Counted from the stretch's first letter, positions 1-9,415 are shown. The stretch is 64,000 bases of DNA from Halorientalis regularis (GCF_023698535.1 NZ_JALJCL010000008.1:124001-188000); one strand, 5' to 3'. The notes: a model not told the origin generated them from the letters alone. Numbers and translations: made by a program.

Positions 1-920
<920 letters not shown>

Positions 921-994
921 GGGCGGTCCGCCCCGGATTCGGGTCCTGTGACCCCGGAAGGATTATACCTCGACCCGTCGTTTTTTATCATGCA

Positions 995-1069
995 ATGTCC
1001 AAGAAGCTCAAGCTCGCTGCCGCCCTGGTCGCCATCGTACTCGTGTACCGTCTGGCGGTCAAGAAGTGA
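995..1069 (+). CDS. Predicted 24-residue single-span membrane peptide
   Basis: A short frame begins at the ATG following TTTTTTATC. It encodes a Lys-rich N-terminus (MSKKLK), one hydrophobic segment of about 14 residues (LAAALVAIVLVY) and a basic tail ending VKK. A TATA-like stretch (GATTATACC, 961-969) is about 26-34 bases upstream, which fits a leaderless transcript. I know no function. The compact membrane-peptide design and good promoter spacing support a real gene, but it is too short for coding statistics. Confidence 0.45.
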   Translation: MSKKLKLAAALVAIVLVYRLAVKK

Positions 1070-1146
1070 GTCGACGCCACTGACGTATCGCGCGCGAACC
1101 GCCCTGGCCCCGACGGGCTTTTCCCGGCCGCTCCGTACCCACAGAT

Positions 1147-1971
1147 ATGTACGGCGTCGTCACCCGCAACGAGGAAGAGTTGGCCTGGTCCGAGTTCGAC
1201 CGGTCGTTCTACGAGGTCAAAGACGTCACCGGCCGGGCCGCCGAACCTGTCCCCGAGGGCATCAGCATGGTCTCCTGTTTTGGCGACAACGCCGCCGCCG
1301 ACGCCAACCCCGAACTCGTCCCAGTCTCCGAGGACGGAGAGCCCGCCACGCGGGAGCGGCGCTACTTCGACTGGGCCTACGTCTGCCCCACCCGCGACGA
1401 CTACCGGGAGGGCCTGCTGGAAATCGTCGAAGACGCCGCCGACGTGACCCCGGACGTGCGCCTCGACGACGTGGGCTTTCCGCGCCCGGAGTACTGCCAC
1501 TGCGACCGCTGTGAACGGCGCTTCGCCGAGAGCGAGTTCGACGACTGGTTCGCCTGGCGCGCCGACGTGATCACCGAGTTCGTCCGCGAGGCCCGCGAAC
1601 ACGTCCCCGGCGACCTCTACCTGACGCTGTACCCCGACCCCTACCCCGGCCACGTCTACGAACGGGCTGGCCTCGATATCGACGCCCTCGAAGAATACGT
1701 GGACGAGTTCGTCGTCCCCATCTACGACATGGCCTACACGACGACCTACTGGCTGGAGATCATCGCGTCGGGCTTTGCCGACGCGCTCGACACCCCGTTC
1801 AGCGTCGAGTTGTACGCCGTCGACGTCGAAATCGACAACCTCATCGATGCCGCCGAAGTCGCCAGCGAGTACGGCGAGAGCGTCCTGTTCGGCTACGACG
1901 CCAGCAACGCGCGGGCGACGCTCAGGCGCATGAACGCCGACGGTCGCGAGGGCGAGGAGTTCGGGACTTAA
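1147..1971 (+). CDS. Conserved haloarchaeal protein, probable barrel fold
   Basis: A 274-residue soluble acidic protein. It contains the cysteine cluster CHCDRCERRF at about residues 118-127, possibly a metal site, after the line RLDDVGFPRPEY. Alternating beta-like stretches (LYLTLYPDPYPG, EFVVPIYDM, FSVELYAV, SVLFGYDA) recall a TIM barrel of glycosidase type, but I see no proven catalytic pair. The stop overlaps the stop of the convergent gene at 1968. The barrel fold is inference; function is unknown. Confidence 0.8.
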   Translation: MYGVVTRNEEELAWSEFDRSFYEVKDVTGRAAEPVPEGISMVSCFGDNAAADANPELVPVSEDGEPATRERRYFDWAYVCPTRDDYREGLLEIVEDAADVTPDVRLDDVGFPRPEYCHCDRCERRFAESEFDDWFAWRADVITEFVREAREHVPGDLYLTLYPDPYPGHVYERAGLDIDALEEYVDEFVVPIYDMAYTTTYWLEIIASGFADALDTPFSVELYAVDVEIDNLIDAAEVASEYGESVLFGYDASNARATLRRMNADGREGEEFGT

Positions 1972-2456
1972 TCGACCGGGACGACGGTCTCGACCGTCTT
2001 GTTGCCCTGGCCGGTCTGCAACGTCGTGAACAGGAGCCCGTCGTTTTCCCTGAGTGCGAGCCCGTCGCCGATCCCCACGTTGATCTCGAACGTGCTGCTG
2101 ACCGTCTCGTTCGCGGCGATGGCTCCCGGGGCGACCGCCCCGCTCCAGGCTTCCTTCTTCGCGCTGCCGTTCTCGTACCTGGTGAACAGGGCGTGATCCG
2201 CAGTCACGTTCAGCGACCTGTTCCCCGTGTTTCTGATCGTCGTGTTCACCACCCGGCAGGTGCGGCCACACTCCGAGCCGCCGACGAGCGTGAAGGTCAG
2301 GGCCACGTCGCTCTCGTTTCCGTCGCCCGTCGTCGGCGGTGTTGTATCGTCGTCCCCACCGCCCGGTACCAGGCCGAAGACGAACGCCGCACCGACCCCT
2401 GCTATCACGACCGCGCCGACGACACCGGCGACGACAGCCATCTGTGATCGTTCCAT
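1968..2456 (-). CDS. Membrane-anchored exported protein, unknown function
   Basis: Starts at MERSQMAVV (ATG at 2456); the open frame continues upstream without support. Residues 6-30 form one hydrophobic anchor (VVAGVVGAVVIAGVGAAFVF). A Thr/Asp-rich linker and an extracytoplasmic domain of about 100 residues follow, with a possible disulfide pair in ECGRTC. The VVNTTIRNTGNRSLNV and NETVSSTFEINV stretches resemble the immunoglobulin-like domains common on haloarchaeal surface proteins. A TTTAAA element lies about 30 bases upstream. No enzymatic motif is visible. Confidence 0.75.
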   Translation of the reverse strand: MERSQMAVVAGVVGAVVIAGVGAAFVFGLVPGGGDDDTTPPTTGDGNESDVALTFTLVGGSECGRTCRVVNTTIRNTGNRSLNVTADHALFTRYENGSAKKEAWSGAVAPGAIAANETVSSTFEINVGIGDGLALRENDGLLFTTLQTGQGNKTVETVVPVD

Positions 2457-2547
2457 CCGTATCCACACCAACCCACCTGTCAGGTTTAAAACCGCTTCCG
2501 ATTTCGGCGCGTGGAAACAGTGGCCGAACTGCCGGCGTGACCGTCGA

Positions 2548-3105
2548 TCACAGCGCCCGCTCGCGCCAGGTGAGCAGTTCCGCCCGGTCGCGGGTGTCCT
2601 CGGGCAGGTCCCTGAACCACCGCGCGTCGGAGATCTCCCCGTCGGGGTCACGGACTTCGAGGTCGGTCGACTCCGCCCGGGCTGCAAACACCGGGAGGAC
2701 GCCCCAGGCGTGATGACCGTCGCTGCGAAAGTTGACCCGGGCGAGGACGCCCAACCCCTCGTAGGCGGCGTCGATGCCGGCCTCCTCTCGGAGTTCGCGG
2801 CGTGCGCCCTCGCGCAGGGACTCGTCGGCGTGGACCTCACCGCCGGGGACGACCCACATGTCGACACCCTCGTGACGGACGAGCAGGAGGGCGCCCGACT
2901 CGCGGTAGACCAGCGTGTGCGCACCGTAGGGAAGCCCGTTCTCCCGGATGCGGTCGGCGACGGTCCGGAAGCGCGACCGGGAGACGCTCCGTGTGCGCTC
3001 GTACTCGACGTAGTTCTCGTGGTCGCTGGCGAGCCGGTGATACGTCCGTTCGGCCCGCTGATCGGCCTCGTCGGCGAGATACCACAGGTTGTCGACGGCC
3101 GTCAT
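2548..3105 (-). CDS. Nudix hydrolase
   Basis: A Nudix-fold pyrophosphohydrolase of 185 residues. The Nudix box runs from GGEVHADESL through REGARRELREEAGI (about residues 88-111), with the glycine, glutamates and REUxEE core intact. About 75 N-terminal residues rich in Arg and Glu (DEADQRAERTYHRL) precede it, as in a haloarchaeal subgroup. The substrate cannot be inferred. The ATG at 3105 begins MTAVDNLWYL. Confidence 0.9.
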   Translation of the reverse strand: MTAVDNLWYLADEADQRAERTYHRLASDHENYVEYERTRSVSRSRFRTVADRIRENGLPYGAHTLVYRESGALLLVRHEGVDMWVVPGGEVHADESLREGARRELREEAGIDAAYEGLGVLARVNFRSDGHHAWGVLPVFAARAESTDLEVRDPDGEISDARWFRDLPEDTRDRAELLTWRERAL

Positions 3106-3508
3106 CGTGCCGCGTCTGCGTGGCGTGGCGTTTGCACGCGATCCGGAGGGGCGGCGAAAGAGTGCGAACGGTCGACCATGTCGACCTATTTTAGACGAGC
3201 CAGCAATAAGTCTTCGACACTGGCCGTCGCGACCGCTCGCCCGTCCGAAGCGTCTCCCGACGGTCGACGCGTCCGGCTCGCGGTTGCACCGCTCGCTCGT
3301 TCGGAGATTCTCCCTGCGGTCGAATCTCCTGGCAGACGCCCGTCTGACAGGGAGTTATGTGGGCTCGGCCGGCTTGCACTGTCATGGAACACGGGAGCAA
3401 CCCTCCCAGACGTGATCGGTTCAGGGGTCGTGGGCCGGATCGCTTCGGGGACCAGTCTGAGTGTGGACGTACTGACGACGGTCGTGAGTGGATTCGTGGT
3501 GAGCCCCG
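3106..3508. other. Intergenic region with two adjacent hairpins
   Basis: No convincing gene is seen in these 403 bases. TATA-like AT-rich words lie near 3185-3210. Two adjacent perfect hairpins follow: an 8-bp stem GGAGATTC/GAATCTCC at 3303-3329 and a 6-bp stem CAGACG/CGTCTG at 3333-3346. The second hairpin and its 3' flank (to about 3359) resemble the segment at 37563-37589. Some open frames cross the region but overlap the next gene out of frame. Confidence 0.5.
3333..3359 (+). repeat. Intergenic palindromic repeat, copy 1
   Basis: CAGACGCCCGTCTGA followed by CAGGGAGTTATG. It matches 37563-37589 at about 22 of 27 positions, including the hairpin arms and the GGGAGTT box. Both copies lie upstream of plus-strand genes. 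With two copies only, chance similarity of a palindrome is not excluded. Confidence 0.4.
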
Positions 3509-4126
3509 ATGACGACCACGGAGCGCGTGGCCGGCCAGAACCGCGAGCAGTTCCCGGACGACGGGGCCGTCCTCCTGCTGGCACCCTCCGTCGGTGACGC
3601 CGAGCGCGACGCCTGCACGGAGTTGCTCGCGCACCACGACGCCGCCAGTAGCCGCGTGGTTCACGTCCTCTACATGGAGTCAGCCATCGAACGGTATCGT
3701 TTGATCGAGTCGCAACTCCCCGCTCACCCGGCGGAGTCGGCGGTCGTCGCGGTCGGAGCCGGCGGTGTCGTCGGCGAGCGCGGGCCGGACCCCCCGGCGG
3801 AGCACTACCACGTCCAGCGGCTGACCGACCCGGCGGATTTGACTGGGCTCGGGATGGCGCTCAGCGACGCCCTCGGCGAGTGGGCGGCGGTCGGGGACGT
3901 GACGCTCTGTTTCGACTCGCTGTCGATCCTCCTGCAGTACGCCGACACCGAGCGCCTCTTTCGCTTCCTGCACATGCTGACCAACAGGTTGACCGAACTC
4001 GGGGCCAGCGCACACTTCCACATCGACCCGGCCGCCCACGACGAGCAGACTGTCGCGCAACTGGCCCAGGCGTTCGACGACCAGGTCAGGGTCGACGGCG
4101 ACGGCGACCGCATCGTCGAGGGGTGA
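3509..4126 (+). CDS. DUF7504-like haloarchaeal protein (RecA-superfamily-like)
   Basis: A 205-residue soluble protein. It has the pattern of a haloarchaeal family in which an alpha/beta core resembles a RecA/KaiC domain without a P-loop: GAVLLLAPS, VVHVLYMES, DVTLCFDSLSILLQYAD and a predicted helix LFRFLHMLTNRLTELG. Such proteins often sit beside signalling or chemotaxis genes; here the neighbours are a Nudix gene and a small acidic protein. No catalytic motif is seen. The family name is from memory; the role is unknown. Confidence 0.75.
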   Translation: MTTTERVAGQNREQFPDDGAVLLLAPSVGDAERDACTELLAHHDAASSRVVHVLYMESAIERYRLIESQLPAHPAESAVVAVGAGGVVGERGPDPPAEHYHVQRLTDPADLTGLGMALSDALGEWAAVGDVTLCFDSLSILLQYADTERLFRFLHMLTNRLTELGASAHFHIDPAAHDEQTVAQLAQAFDDQVRVDGDGDRIVEG

Positions 4127-4141
4127 GCGCGAATCAGTCCC

Positions 4142-4149
4142 TTTTTAGG
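4142..4149 (+). promoter_or_regulatory. TATA-like box for leaderless gene at 4172
   Basis: TTTTTAGG lies 23-30 bases before the ATG at 4172. This is the usual spacing when transcription starts at the initiation codon. Confidence 0.65.
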
Positions 4150-4171
4150 CCGGCGTGAGTAGATTTCGGGT

Positions 4172-4369
4172 ATGAGTTTCGAGGAAGACGACACCGTCAT
4201 TCTGCACGACGAGCACAGCGAGCACGACGGCGAGGAGGGCGTGATTACGCAGGTCATGGAGACGATGTTCGGCGACGCCAACTACACCATCAGCTTCGAC
4301 GACGGACAGGAGGCCGGCATCTCCGAGGACTCGCTCGAACTCGTCGACGAAGCCGACGACGAGGAGTAA
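4172..4369 (+). CDS. Small acidic KOW-like protein
   Basis: 65 residues, very acidic, with a beta-barrel-like arrangement. DDTVILHDE, GEEGVITQVME, ANYTISFDDGQEAGI and EDSLELVDEAD fit an SH3/KOW-type five-strand barrel with a Gly in the second strand. Such small barrels bind nucleic acid or ribosomal partners, but no partner is shown here. The start is supported by the TATA box at 4142. Seven bases separate it from the RNA-binding gene at 4377, so the two may be co-transcribed. Confidence 0.8.
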   Translation: MSFEEDDTVILHDEHSEHDGEEGVITQVMETMFGDANYTISFDDGQEAGISEDSLELVDEADDEE

Positions 4370-4376
4370 CGTAGCC

Positions 4377-4814
4377 GTGCCGTCGGTCCCCTTCCACTAC
4401 GTCGACCTCCGCGCGTTCTGTTACGCCACCGAAGACGAGAAGCGCGTCGAGGGCGCACTCCGGACCTTCCTCCCCGAGGAGGTCGAGATCGAGCGCGCGA
4501 CCTCGGAGGGGCACCACGGCGACCGCATCGTCGTCCTCTCGGCCCGGGTCGAACGGGCCGACGAGATGCGCCACGTGCTGAACCGTCTGAGCGACCTCGA
4601 GACCGCCCAGCAACTGGCCGACGAACTCGACGAACGGGTCGACGACAACTGCTCGCTGTTCCTCAGGCTGGACAAACAGGCCGCCTTCGGCGGTGACGTT
4701 CGACTCGGCGACGGACTGACCGTCCGGGCCAAGGTCGAGGCCTACCCCGCGACGAAGGAGAAAGCGGTCGAGAACGCCCGCGAAGCTCTGGAGACGTTCA
4801 TCGCGGAGTCGTAA
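4377..4814 (+). CDS. COG1325-type RNA-binding protein
   Basis: 145 residues, GTG start. It matches the archaeal COG1325 family (predicted exosome- or RNase P-associated RNA-binding protein). The N-terminus VPFHYVDLRAFCYATED and the core HRI-type strand GDRIVVLSARVERADEMRHVLNRL are typical. Its stop overlaps the ATG of the RNase P component 3 gene by one base (TAATG), the usual archaeal gene order. A role in RNA processing is therefore inferred from family and context. Confidence 0.88.
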   Translation: MPSVPFHYVDLRAFCYATEDEKRVEGALRTFLPEEVEIERATSEGHHGDRIVVLSARVERADEMRHVLNRLSDLETAQQLADELDERVDDNCSLFLRLDKQAAFGGDVRLGDGLTVRAKVEAYPATKEKAVENAREALETFIAES

Positions 4815-5542
4815 TGTACGAGGGCGTCCACGCGCGACCGGACGGTGAGAGTACGGTGGCGCGACAGGCGCTCACCGCCGCCGAGTACGGGTACTCGGGC
4901 GTCGTCGTCCGCAACCACGGCGACCAGCCCTGCGACGCCGATTACGACGAAATCGCCGAGACCTACGGCATCGACGTGGTCGACGGCGTCGAGGTCCGGG
5001 CCGACGATCCCTCCCGTGCCAGCGGTTTCGTCGGCAACTACCGCGACGAAAAGACCGTGGTCTGCGTCCACGGCGGCGACGACCGGCTCAACCGCTTCGC
5101 CGTCGAACAGCCCGCCGTCGACGTGCTGGCCCACCCGATGGACGGCGGCGACTTCAACCACGTCCTCGCCAAGGAAGCCGCGCGTAACGGCGTCCGCGTC
5201 GAGTTCTCGCTGGTCCGGGCCCTCCGCGAACAGGGCGGCACACGCGTCCGGGCGATCCAGGACCTCCGGAAACTCCGCGAGATGGTCGAGACCTACGACG
5301 TACCTTACGTCGTGAGCGTCGACCCGACCTCGCATCTAGACCTTCGGGCCCCGCGGGACCTCCGGGCCGTCGGCGAGGTGATCGGCTTTTCGGGTGAGCA
5401 GGTCGAGCGAGGACTCCGGGAGTGGGGGCGGCTGGCCGAGCGCAACCGCGAACGGCAGTCCGACCGGTACGTCGAGCCAGGTGTTCGGCTCGGGGAGTAC
5501 GAGACGGAAGACGACGGGGACGGACCTTCGGACACGGAGTAG
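4814..5542 (+). CDS. rnp3: Ribonuclease P protein component 3 (Rpp30 family)
   Basis: A 242-residue TIM-barrel subunit of archaeal RNase P, which removes 5' leaders from pre-tRNA with the RNA subunit. The N-terminus MYEGVHARPDG, the strand YGYSGVVVRNHGD, the segment VDVLAHPMDGGDFNHVLAKEA and VPYVVSVDPTSHLDLRAPRD (about residues 158-178) are characteristic of the Rpp30 fold. A charged C-terminal tail of about 25 residues is halophilic decoration. It is coupled to the COG1325 gene. Confidence 0.93.
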   Translation: MYEGVHARPDGESTVARQALTAAEYGYSGVVVRNHGDQPCDADYDEIAETYGIDVVDGVEVRADDPSRASGFVGNYRDEKTVVCVHGGDDRLNRFAVEQPAVDVLAHPMDGGDFNHVLAKEAARNGVRVEFSLVRALREQGGTRVRAIQDLRKLREMVETYDVPYVVSVDPTSHLDLRAPRDLRAVGEVIGFSGEQVERGLREWGRLAERNRERQSDRYVEPGVRLGEYETEDDGDGPSDTE

Positions 5543-5546
5543 GCCC

Positions 5547-6488
5547 TCACTCCCCCTCGTCGATCTCGATGGTGACCGGGTCGTCCGGGTCCCGCGTGGG
5601 AATCGACCGCTCGTAGATGTTCTCCAGCGCCGTGCCGGCGTGGGCGACGAGCATCTCCAGCAGGGAGCGGGTCTCCTCGGTGACGGCGGTGTCGCCCCGA
5701 TCCGGCGCGACCAGCGCCGTCGTGGCGCTGTCGGTCTCGGTGACCAGAATCGTCACGACACGCTCTACATCTTCGGGGAGTCCCGCCGGCAAATCGTCCT
5801 CGTGGGTGACGACGGTGGCCGGTTCCGCGCCGGCGGCCAACCCGGCCAGTTCCGCGATGGTCTCCTCGTCGACGCCGGCGATGGTGCTCTCGACGAGCGT
5901 GGCGAACCCGCCCCGACGCTCGACGAAGGCCACGTCGCGGAACTGGACGAGCGTCGTGGCGGCCTCGACACAGAGGGAACTCACCTCGTCCATCGTGTCA
6001 CACTCGTTCAGCGCCCGGCCGTAGTGGTTCGTGTCGGCGGCGCGGTTGGCGAACGTCTCGATCCGGTCGCGCTGGCGTTTCAGCTCTTCCCGGTCGATCC
6101 GGCTGCGCACGTCGTAGATGCCCACGAGGACGCCGGCAAGCGTCCCGGCGGTAACGTTGTCCATGGCGACGTATGGGGCTGCCCCAAACACGTCGAAAGT
6201 CTCGGTGGCGACGTTCAGCGAGAAGAGGATCAACGCGGTGATCGCGGCGAAGGCGACGGCGCCGCCGACGACCCACGCGCCGACGACGGTGCCGTACTCG
6301 ACGTAGTCGGAACTCCGGGCGACCCAGACGCCGGCGAAGGTGATCGCGGCCGCCATCGCCAGGAACGGGAGGAGATCGACGAGGAATCCGACGGTCGTCG
6401 ACGTGCGAGCCATCGCGTGTGCGACCTGGACGGCGGCCAACAGGAGACCCACGGCGGCGATGGCCGACCCCTGGAGCCGTCGTTGCAT
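5547..6488 (-). CDS. Membrane protein with C-terminal GAF-like sensor domain
   Basis: 313 residues. About four transmembrane segments occupy residues 1-125 (for example AIAAVGLLLAAVQVAHAMA, FLAMAAAITFAGVWVA and GTVVGAWVVGGAVAFAAITA). A cytosolic linker DREELKRQRDRIETFANR of coiled-coil type follows, then a GAF-like domain from about residue 160 to 300 that ends LLEMLVAHAGTALENIYER. It looks like the input half of a haloarchaeal histidine kinase, but no H-box or ATPase domain follows. It converges on rnp3, four bases away. Confidence 0.75.
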   Translation of the reverse strand: MQRRLQGSAIAAVGLLLAAVQVAHAMARTSTTVGFLVDLLPFLAMAAAITFAGVWVARSSDYVEYGTVVGAWVVGGAVAFAAITALILFSLNVATETFDVFGAAPYVAMDNVTAGTLAGVLVGIYDVRSRIDREELKRQRDRIETFANRAADTNHYGRALNECDTMDEVSSLCVEAATTLVQFRDVAFVERRGGFATLVESTIAGVDEETIAELAGLAAGAEPATVVTHEDDLPAGLPEDVERVVTILVTETDSATTALVAPDRGDTAVTEETRSLLEMLVAHAGTALENIYERSIPTRDPDDPVTIEIDEGE

Positions 6489-6599
6489 AGTCCTCCATGG
6501 CCGTCATGATAGTTGGCTCTATGGGTCGTTTTCGTCGGTGACTCGCGTGATGGTGGACCCGACCCCGGCGGGTTCGGGCCGTGCAGTCCGGGCGTGTGA

Positions 6600-6606
6600 T
6601 TTATAC
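6600..6606 (+). promoter_or_regulatory. TATA-like box for gene at 6630
   Basis: TTTATAC sits 24-30 bases before the ATG at 6630, giving a leaderless arrangement. Confidence 0.65.
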
Positions 6607-6629
6607 TGGCCGCGTGACCCGCTTTCTGT

Positions 6630-6857
6630 ATGGAGGATTACGACGAACTCGTCTCCTCGTTGACGCCCCGGCAGGAGAGCGACTCGGTTAGCATCTACCA
6701 GAACACGGTCGGCATCGCCTGCCCCGCCTGCGAATCACCGTTCGACAATCTGATCGTCTGCAAAGACGAGTACAACTCACTGGAACTGGACTTCGCGATG
6801 GACATCTGCACCGCGATGCACGACGGGAATCCGTTGCTGTTCACGCACAAGCACTGA
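6630..6857 (+). CDS. Small DUF7385-like protein with CPAC motif
   Basis: 75 residues. MEDYDELVSSLTPRQESD leads to NTVGIACPACESPFDNLIVC, giving a CxxC pair plus a third cysteine, and ends PLLFTHKH. Two His near the C-terminus and Cys in CTAMHDG could complete a zinc site. I recall a haloarchaeal small-protein family of this type annotated near motility genes, but there are none here. It is convergent with rqcH. Confidence 0.75.
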   Translation: MEDYDELVSSLTPRQESDSVSIYQNTVGIACPACESPFDNLIVCKDEYNSLELDFAMDICTAMHDGNPLLFTHKH

Positions 6858-6871
6858 CGGGACCGACTGGC

Positions 6872-9064
6872 TCAGTCCTCGACCATCCGCGACCCACCGG
6901 GGGGCAGGAACTCCTGGATGAGGTCCGGGCTGGCGACGTTCCGGACGAACGACTTGTCGGTGAACCGGTCCTTGAACTCCCGATAACACATCTTGGCCAT
7001 GTCGTTCTGCGCGTATCGCCCGGGTTCGAGTTCGATGCTGGTCTCGACCTTCGGGTCGATGGCGGCCGGCGGGCCACCGATCACGCGGGTGTCCGGTTCG
7101 CACTTGATGCCGACGGCCGCGCTGGCGGCCACGTCCTCGAAGTACGTCCGGTCGCCGCGAACGGCGAACCCGCCCTTTTCCAGGTACTCGCCGCTCTCGG
7201 GCGTCTTCGACACCTGGTCGGGGTCGACCATGTACACGTCGTCGGCGTACTTGCCGTCCTTCCAGACCGAGGAATAGGAGAGCGCGAACTGCGCGGCCTC
7301 CTGGAGCGTCGACTCGGGGAAGTCCACGTCCCTGGCCGGTTCGCTGGGCCCCGTCGCCTTCAGGATCGTCACCGGGCCGCCGTGGGCCTGGGCGTGGAAG
7401 AACTTGTCACCGCTGTCCATGTACTTCTTGACGAGTTCCTCGTTCTGGTCGGCGTTGCGCCCGCCGATGACGAGGAAGTCGTCGCTGGTGTGGAACCAGC
7501 GGTACTCCTCGTACCACTGCTCGGAGGACCGGACGGGGATCGACGCCCGCGAGAGCCAGTCCACGTCCTCAGCCGCTTCGTCCGCACCGTCGCTGCCGTC
7601 GCCACCCCCAGCCTCGTCGCCGTCAGCGGCGTCCCACTCCTCGCGGCGTCGTTTGACGTCCGCCAGCTCCTCGCGGGTGTTCTCGATGGCCGCCTGTGCG
7701 CCCTCCTTTTTGTCCTCGATGCGTTTGGCCTCGGTGTAGTGCTGGTCGGCGTTCTTCTCGACGCCCATGCTCGCGTCCACGTCGATCCGGTGATCGTCGA
7801 GTTCGATCGTGACGGTGCCCTCGCTGCCGTCGACGCCGACGACGGCTTCGGCGGCCTCGATCCCACGCTCGGCTCCTTCCTCGAACTTCTCCCCGATGGC
7901 GTCCCAGGCTACGTCGTTCTCGCGGGCCTGCTGGACCGTCGAGAGGATGTCGTCGACCAGATCGTACTCGGCGTACAGCAGTTCGGCCTTCTCGCGTTCG
8001 GCCTCGGCGTCGGCCTCGAAGTCCTCGATGGCCCCCTCCTGTTGCTCGATGATCCGTTTTTGCTTCTCGATCTCGCTCTCGAAGTCCGGACGGTTCCGCC
8101 CGCCACCGTCCTCTGGCCCGGTGTCGGGTTCGGCCTCCCAGTTGGTGAAGTAGTCGTCCAGCGCCGCAGTGAACGTCTCGAAGGCGTCGCTGGGCAGGTC
8201 GTCGTACTCCGCCATCGGCATCGGCGTGGCGTCGACGCGGAGCCCGCGGTCGGCGTCCTCCCCCTCGGCAGTTTCGTCCTCATCCCCGCCCTCCTCGTCG
8301 TCGCCCTGTTCGCTTCCCTCGTAGTACACTCTGGGGTCGAGGTCGGCCGAGTCGAGGCGATCCCGCAGGTCTTCGATCACGGAAAAGATGGCCCTGTACT
8401 CCTCGTCGCCGGCGTCGGCGATGTCCATGGTCTTGTCGACCCCGGCGCGGGTACAGAGTTCCTCGCCCCAGAACCCCCCAAAGTCGAGCTGGGTCGCCAG
8501 CGTCCGCACCACGTCGGTGTCCGAATCCTCCATCTTCGCGGCGAAGGCCTCGTACTCGGCCTCCAGCGGGTTGAATCGCGAGGAGGGGAACTCGTACGGT
8601 GAGCCGGGTGCGACGGTGCGGGACTTCAGACGGACGGTGTCCAGACAGTCGACGACCTCGCCAGTCTCGTCGAGGACGGCGATATTTCCGTCGCCGAACA
8701 GTTCGGCCACGACGGTCGTGTCCTCGTCGCCGCGCTCGAATTCGAGCGTGACGATCCGGTCGAACCCGTACTGCTCGACGCCCACGAGGTCGGCCCCAGA
8801 GAGGCGATTTCGGAGCATCATCGCGAAGTTCGGCGGGCGACCGGGCGCGTCGGGGACGTTCTCGGCGTCGGCCACCCGGAGGTGTTTGGTCTCGCCGATG
8901 TCGACCAACAACTCGACGCGGCCCCGGTCGAAATCACGCATCCGGAACCGGACGAGGCCGTCGTCGTAGAGGTAGACCTTGTCGACTTTCGCGCCCTCGT
9001 AGTCCCCGAACTCGCCACAGAGCGCCGCGAGGTCGACGCTCGTCAGCTCCCGCTTGCGGTCCAT
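6872..9064 (-). CDS. rqcH: NFACT-family ribosome quality-control protein (RqcH/NEMF)
   Basis: 730 residues. The NFACT-N start is MDRKRELTSVDLAALCGEF, and PPNFAMMLRNRLSGA lies at about residues 77-91. A helix-hairpin/coiled-coil centre (IEKQKRIIEQQEGAIEDFEA; EKAELLYAEYDLVDDIL) follows, then the NFACT-R domain with WYEEYRWFHTSDDFLVIGGR and DKFFHAQAHGGPVTILKA. The family binds the 60S/50S subunit carrying a stalled peptidyl-tRNA and supports C-terminal tailing in bacteria and eukaryotes. An acidic Glu/Asp/Gly insert near residues 250-275 is halophilic. Archaeal function is by family. Confidence 0.95.
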   Translation of the reverse strand: MDRKRELTSVDLAALCGEFGDYEGAKVDKVYLYDDGLVRFRMRDFDRGRVELLVDIGETKHLRVADAENVPDAPGRPPNFAMMLRNRLSGADLVGVEQYGFDRIVTLEFERGDEDTTVVAELFGDGNIAVLDETGEVVDCLDTVRLKSRTVAPGSPYEFPSSRFNPLEAEYEAFAAKMEDSDTDVVRTLATQLDFGGFWGEELCTRAGVDKTMDIADAGDEEYRAIFSVIEDLRDRLDSADLDPRVYYEGSEQGDDEEGGDEDETAEGEDADRGLRVDATPMPMAEYDDLPSDAFETFTAALDDYFTNWEAEPDTGPEDGGGRNRPDFESEIEKQKRIIEQQEGAIEDFEADAEAEREKAELLYAEYDLVDDILSTVQQARENDVAWDAIGEKFEEGAERGIEAAEAVVGVDGSEGTVTIELDDHRIDVDASMGVEKNADQHYTEAKRIEDKKEGAQAAIENTREELADVKRRREEWDAADGDEAGGGDGSDGADEAAEDVDWLSRASIPVRSSEQWYEEYRWFHTSDDFLVIGGRNADQNEELVKKYMDSGDKFFHAQAHGGPVTILKATGPSEPARDVDFPESTLQEAAQFALSYSSVWKDGKYADDVYMVDPDQVSKTPESGEYLEKGGFAVRGDRTYFEDVAASAAVGIKCEPDTRVIGGPPAAIDPKVETSIELEPGRYAQNDMAKMCYREFKDRFTDKSFVRNVASPDLIQEFLPPGGSRMVED

Positions 9065-9140
9065 ATTCCCCGGTCCGCCGGGCGTGCAAAGAGGGTGTCG
9101 TTCGGTCCCGAAAACGGATCAGCGACGGTTACCGAACGAG

Positions 9141-9317
9141 TCAGGCGCTCGACCCCTGCCGCGGCGGTTCGGATCGCTCGCCCGTGTCGACCTCCTCGAC
9201 CGGCTCCGAGGCCTCCTCACCGCCGAGGACGCTCTTGAGCAGCCAGATCGAGGCCGGGATCAGCAGGAAGAACGCTGCCATACCGATGGCCGTCACCAGG
9301 AGTGCTTGTTGAACCAT
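9141..9317 (-). CDS. Small membrane protein downstream of pntB
   Basis: 58 residues from the ATG at 9317 (MVQQALLVT). One transmembrane segment (ALLVTAIGMAAFFLLIPASIWLL) is followed by a Glu/Ser/Pro-rich tail. It lies about 100 bases after pntB on the same strand, so it may be the last gene of the transhydrogenase transcript. No family function is known to me. The longer frame starting at 9344 is less likely because it adds a polar segment before the membrane helix. Confidence 0.65.
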   Translation of the reverse strand: MVQQALLVTAIGMAAFFLLIPASIWLLKSVLGGEEASEPVEEVDTGERSEPPRQGSSA

Positions 9318-9415
9318 ACGAGTCGATACACCACGGGAACACAAGAAAGGGACCCCAAATCTTCAGATTCTGGGAACGACTGACACGGGGTCCGTGGGTC
9401 GGCCGTCCGACGCGG

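Noticed and set aside
2227..3597. A 456-residue plus frame crossing the Nudix gene and into the gene at 3509
   Set aside because: It overlaps two better genes in other frames; no promoter or motif supports it.
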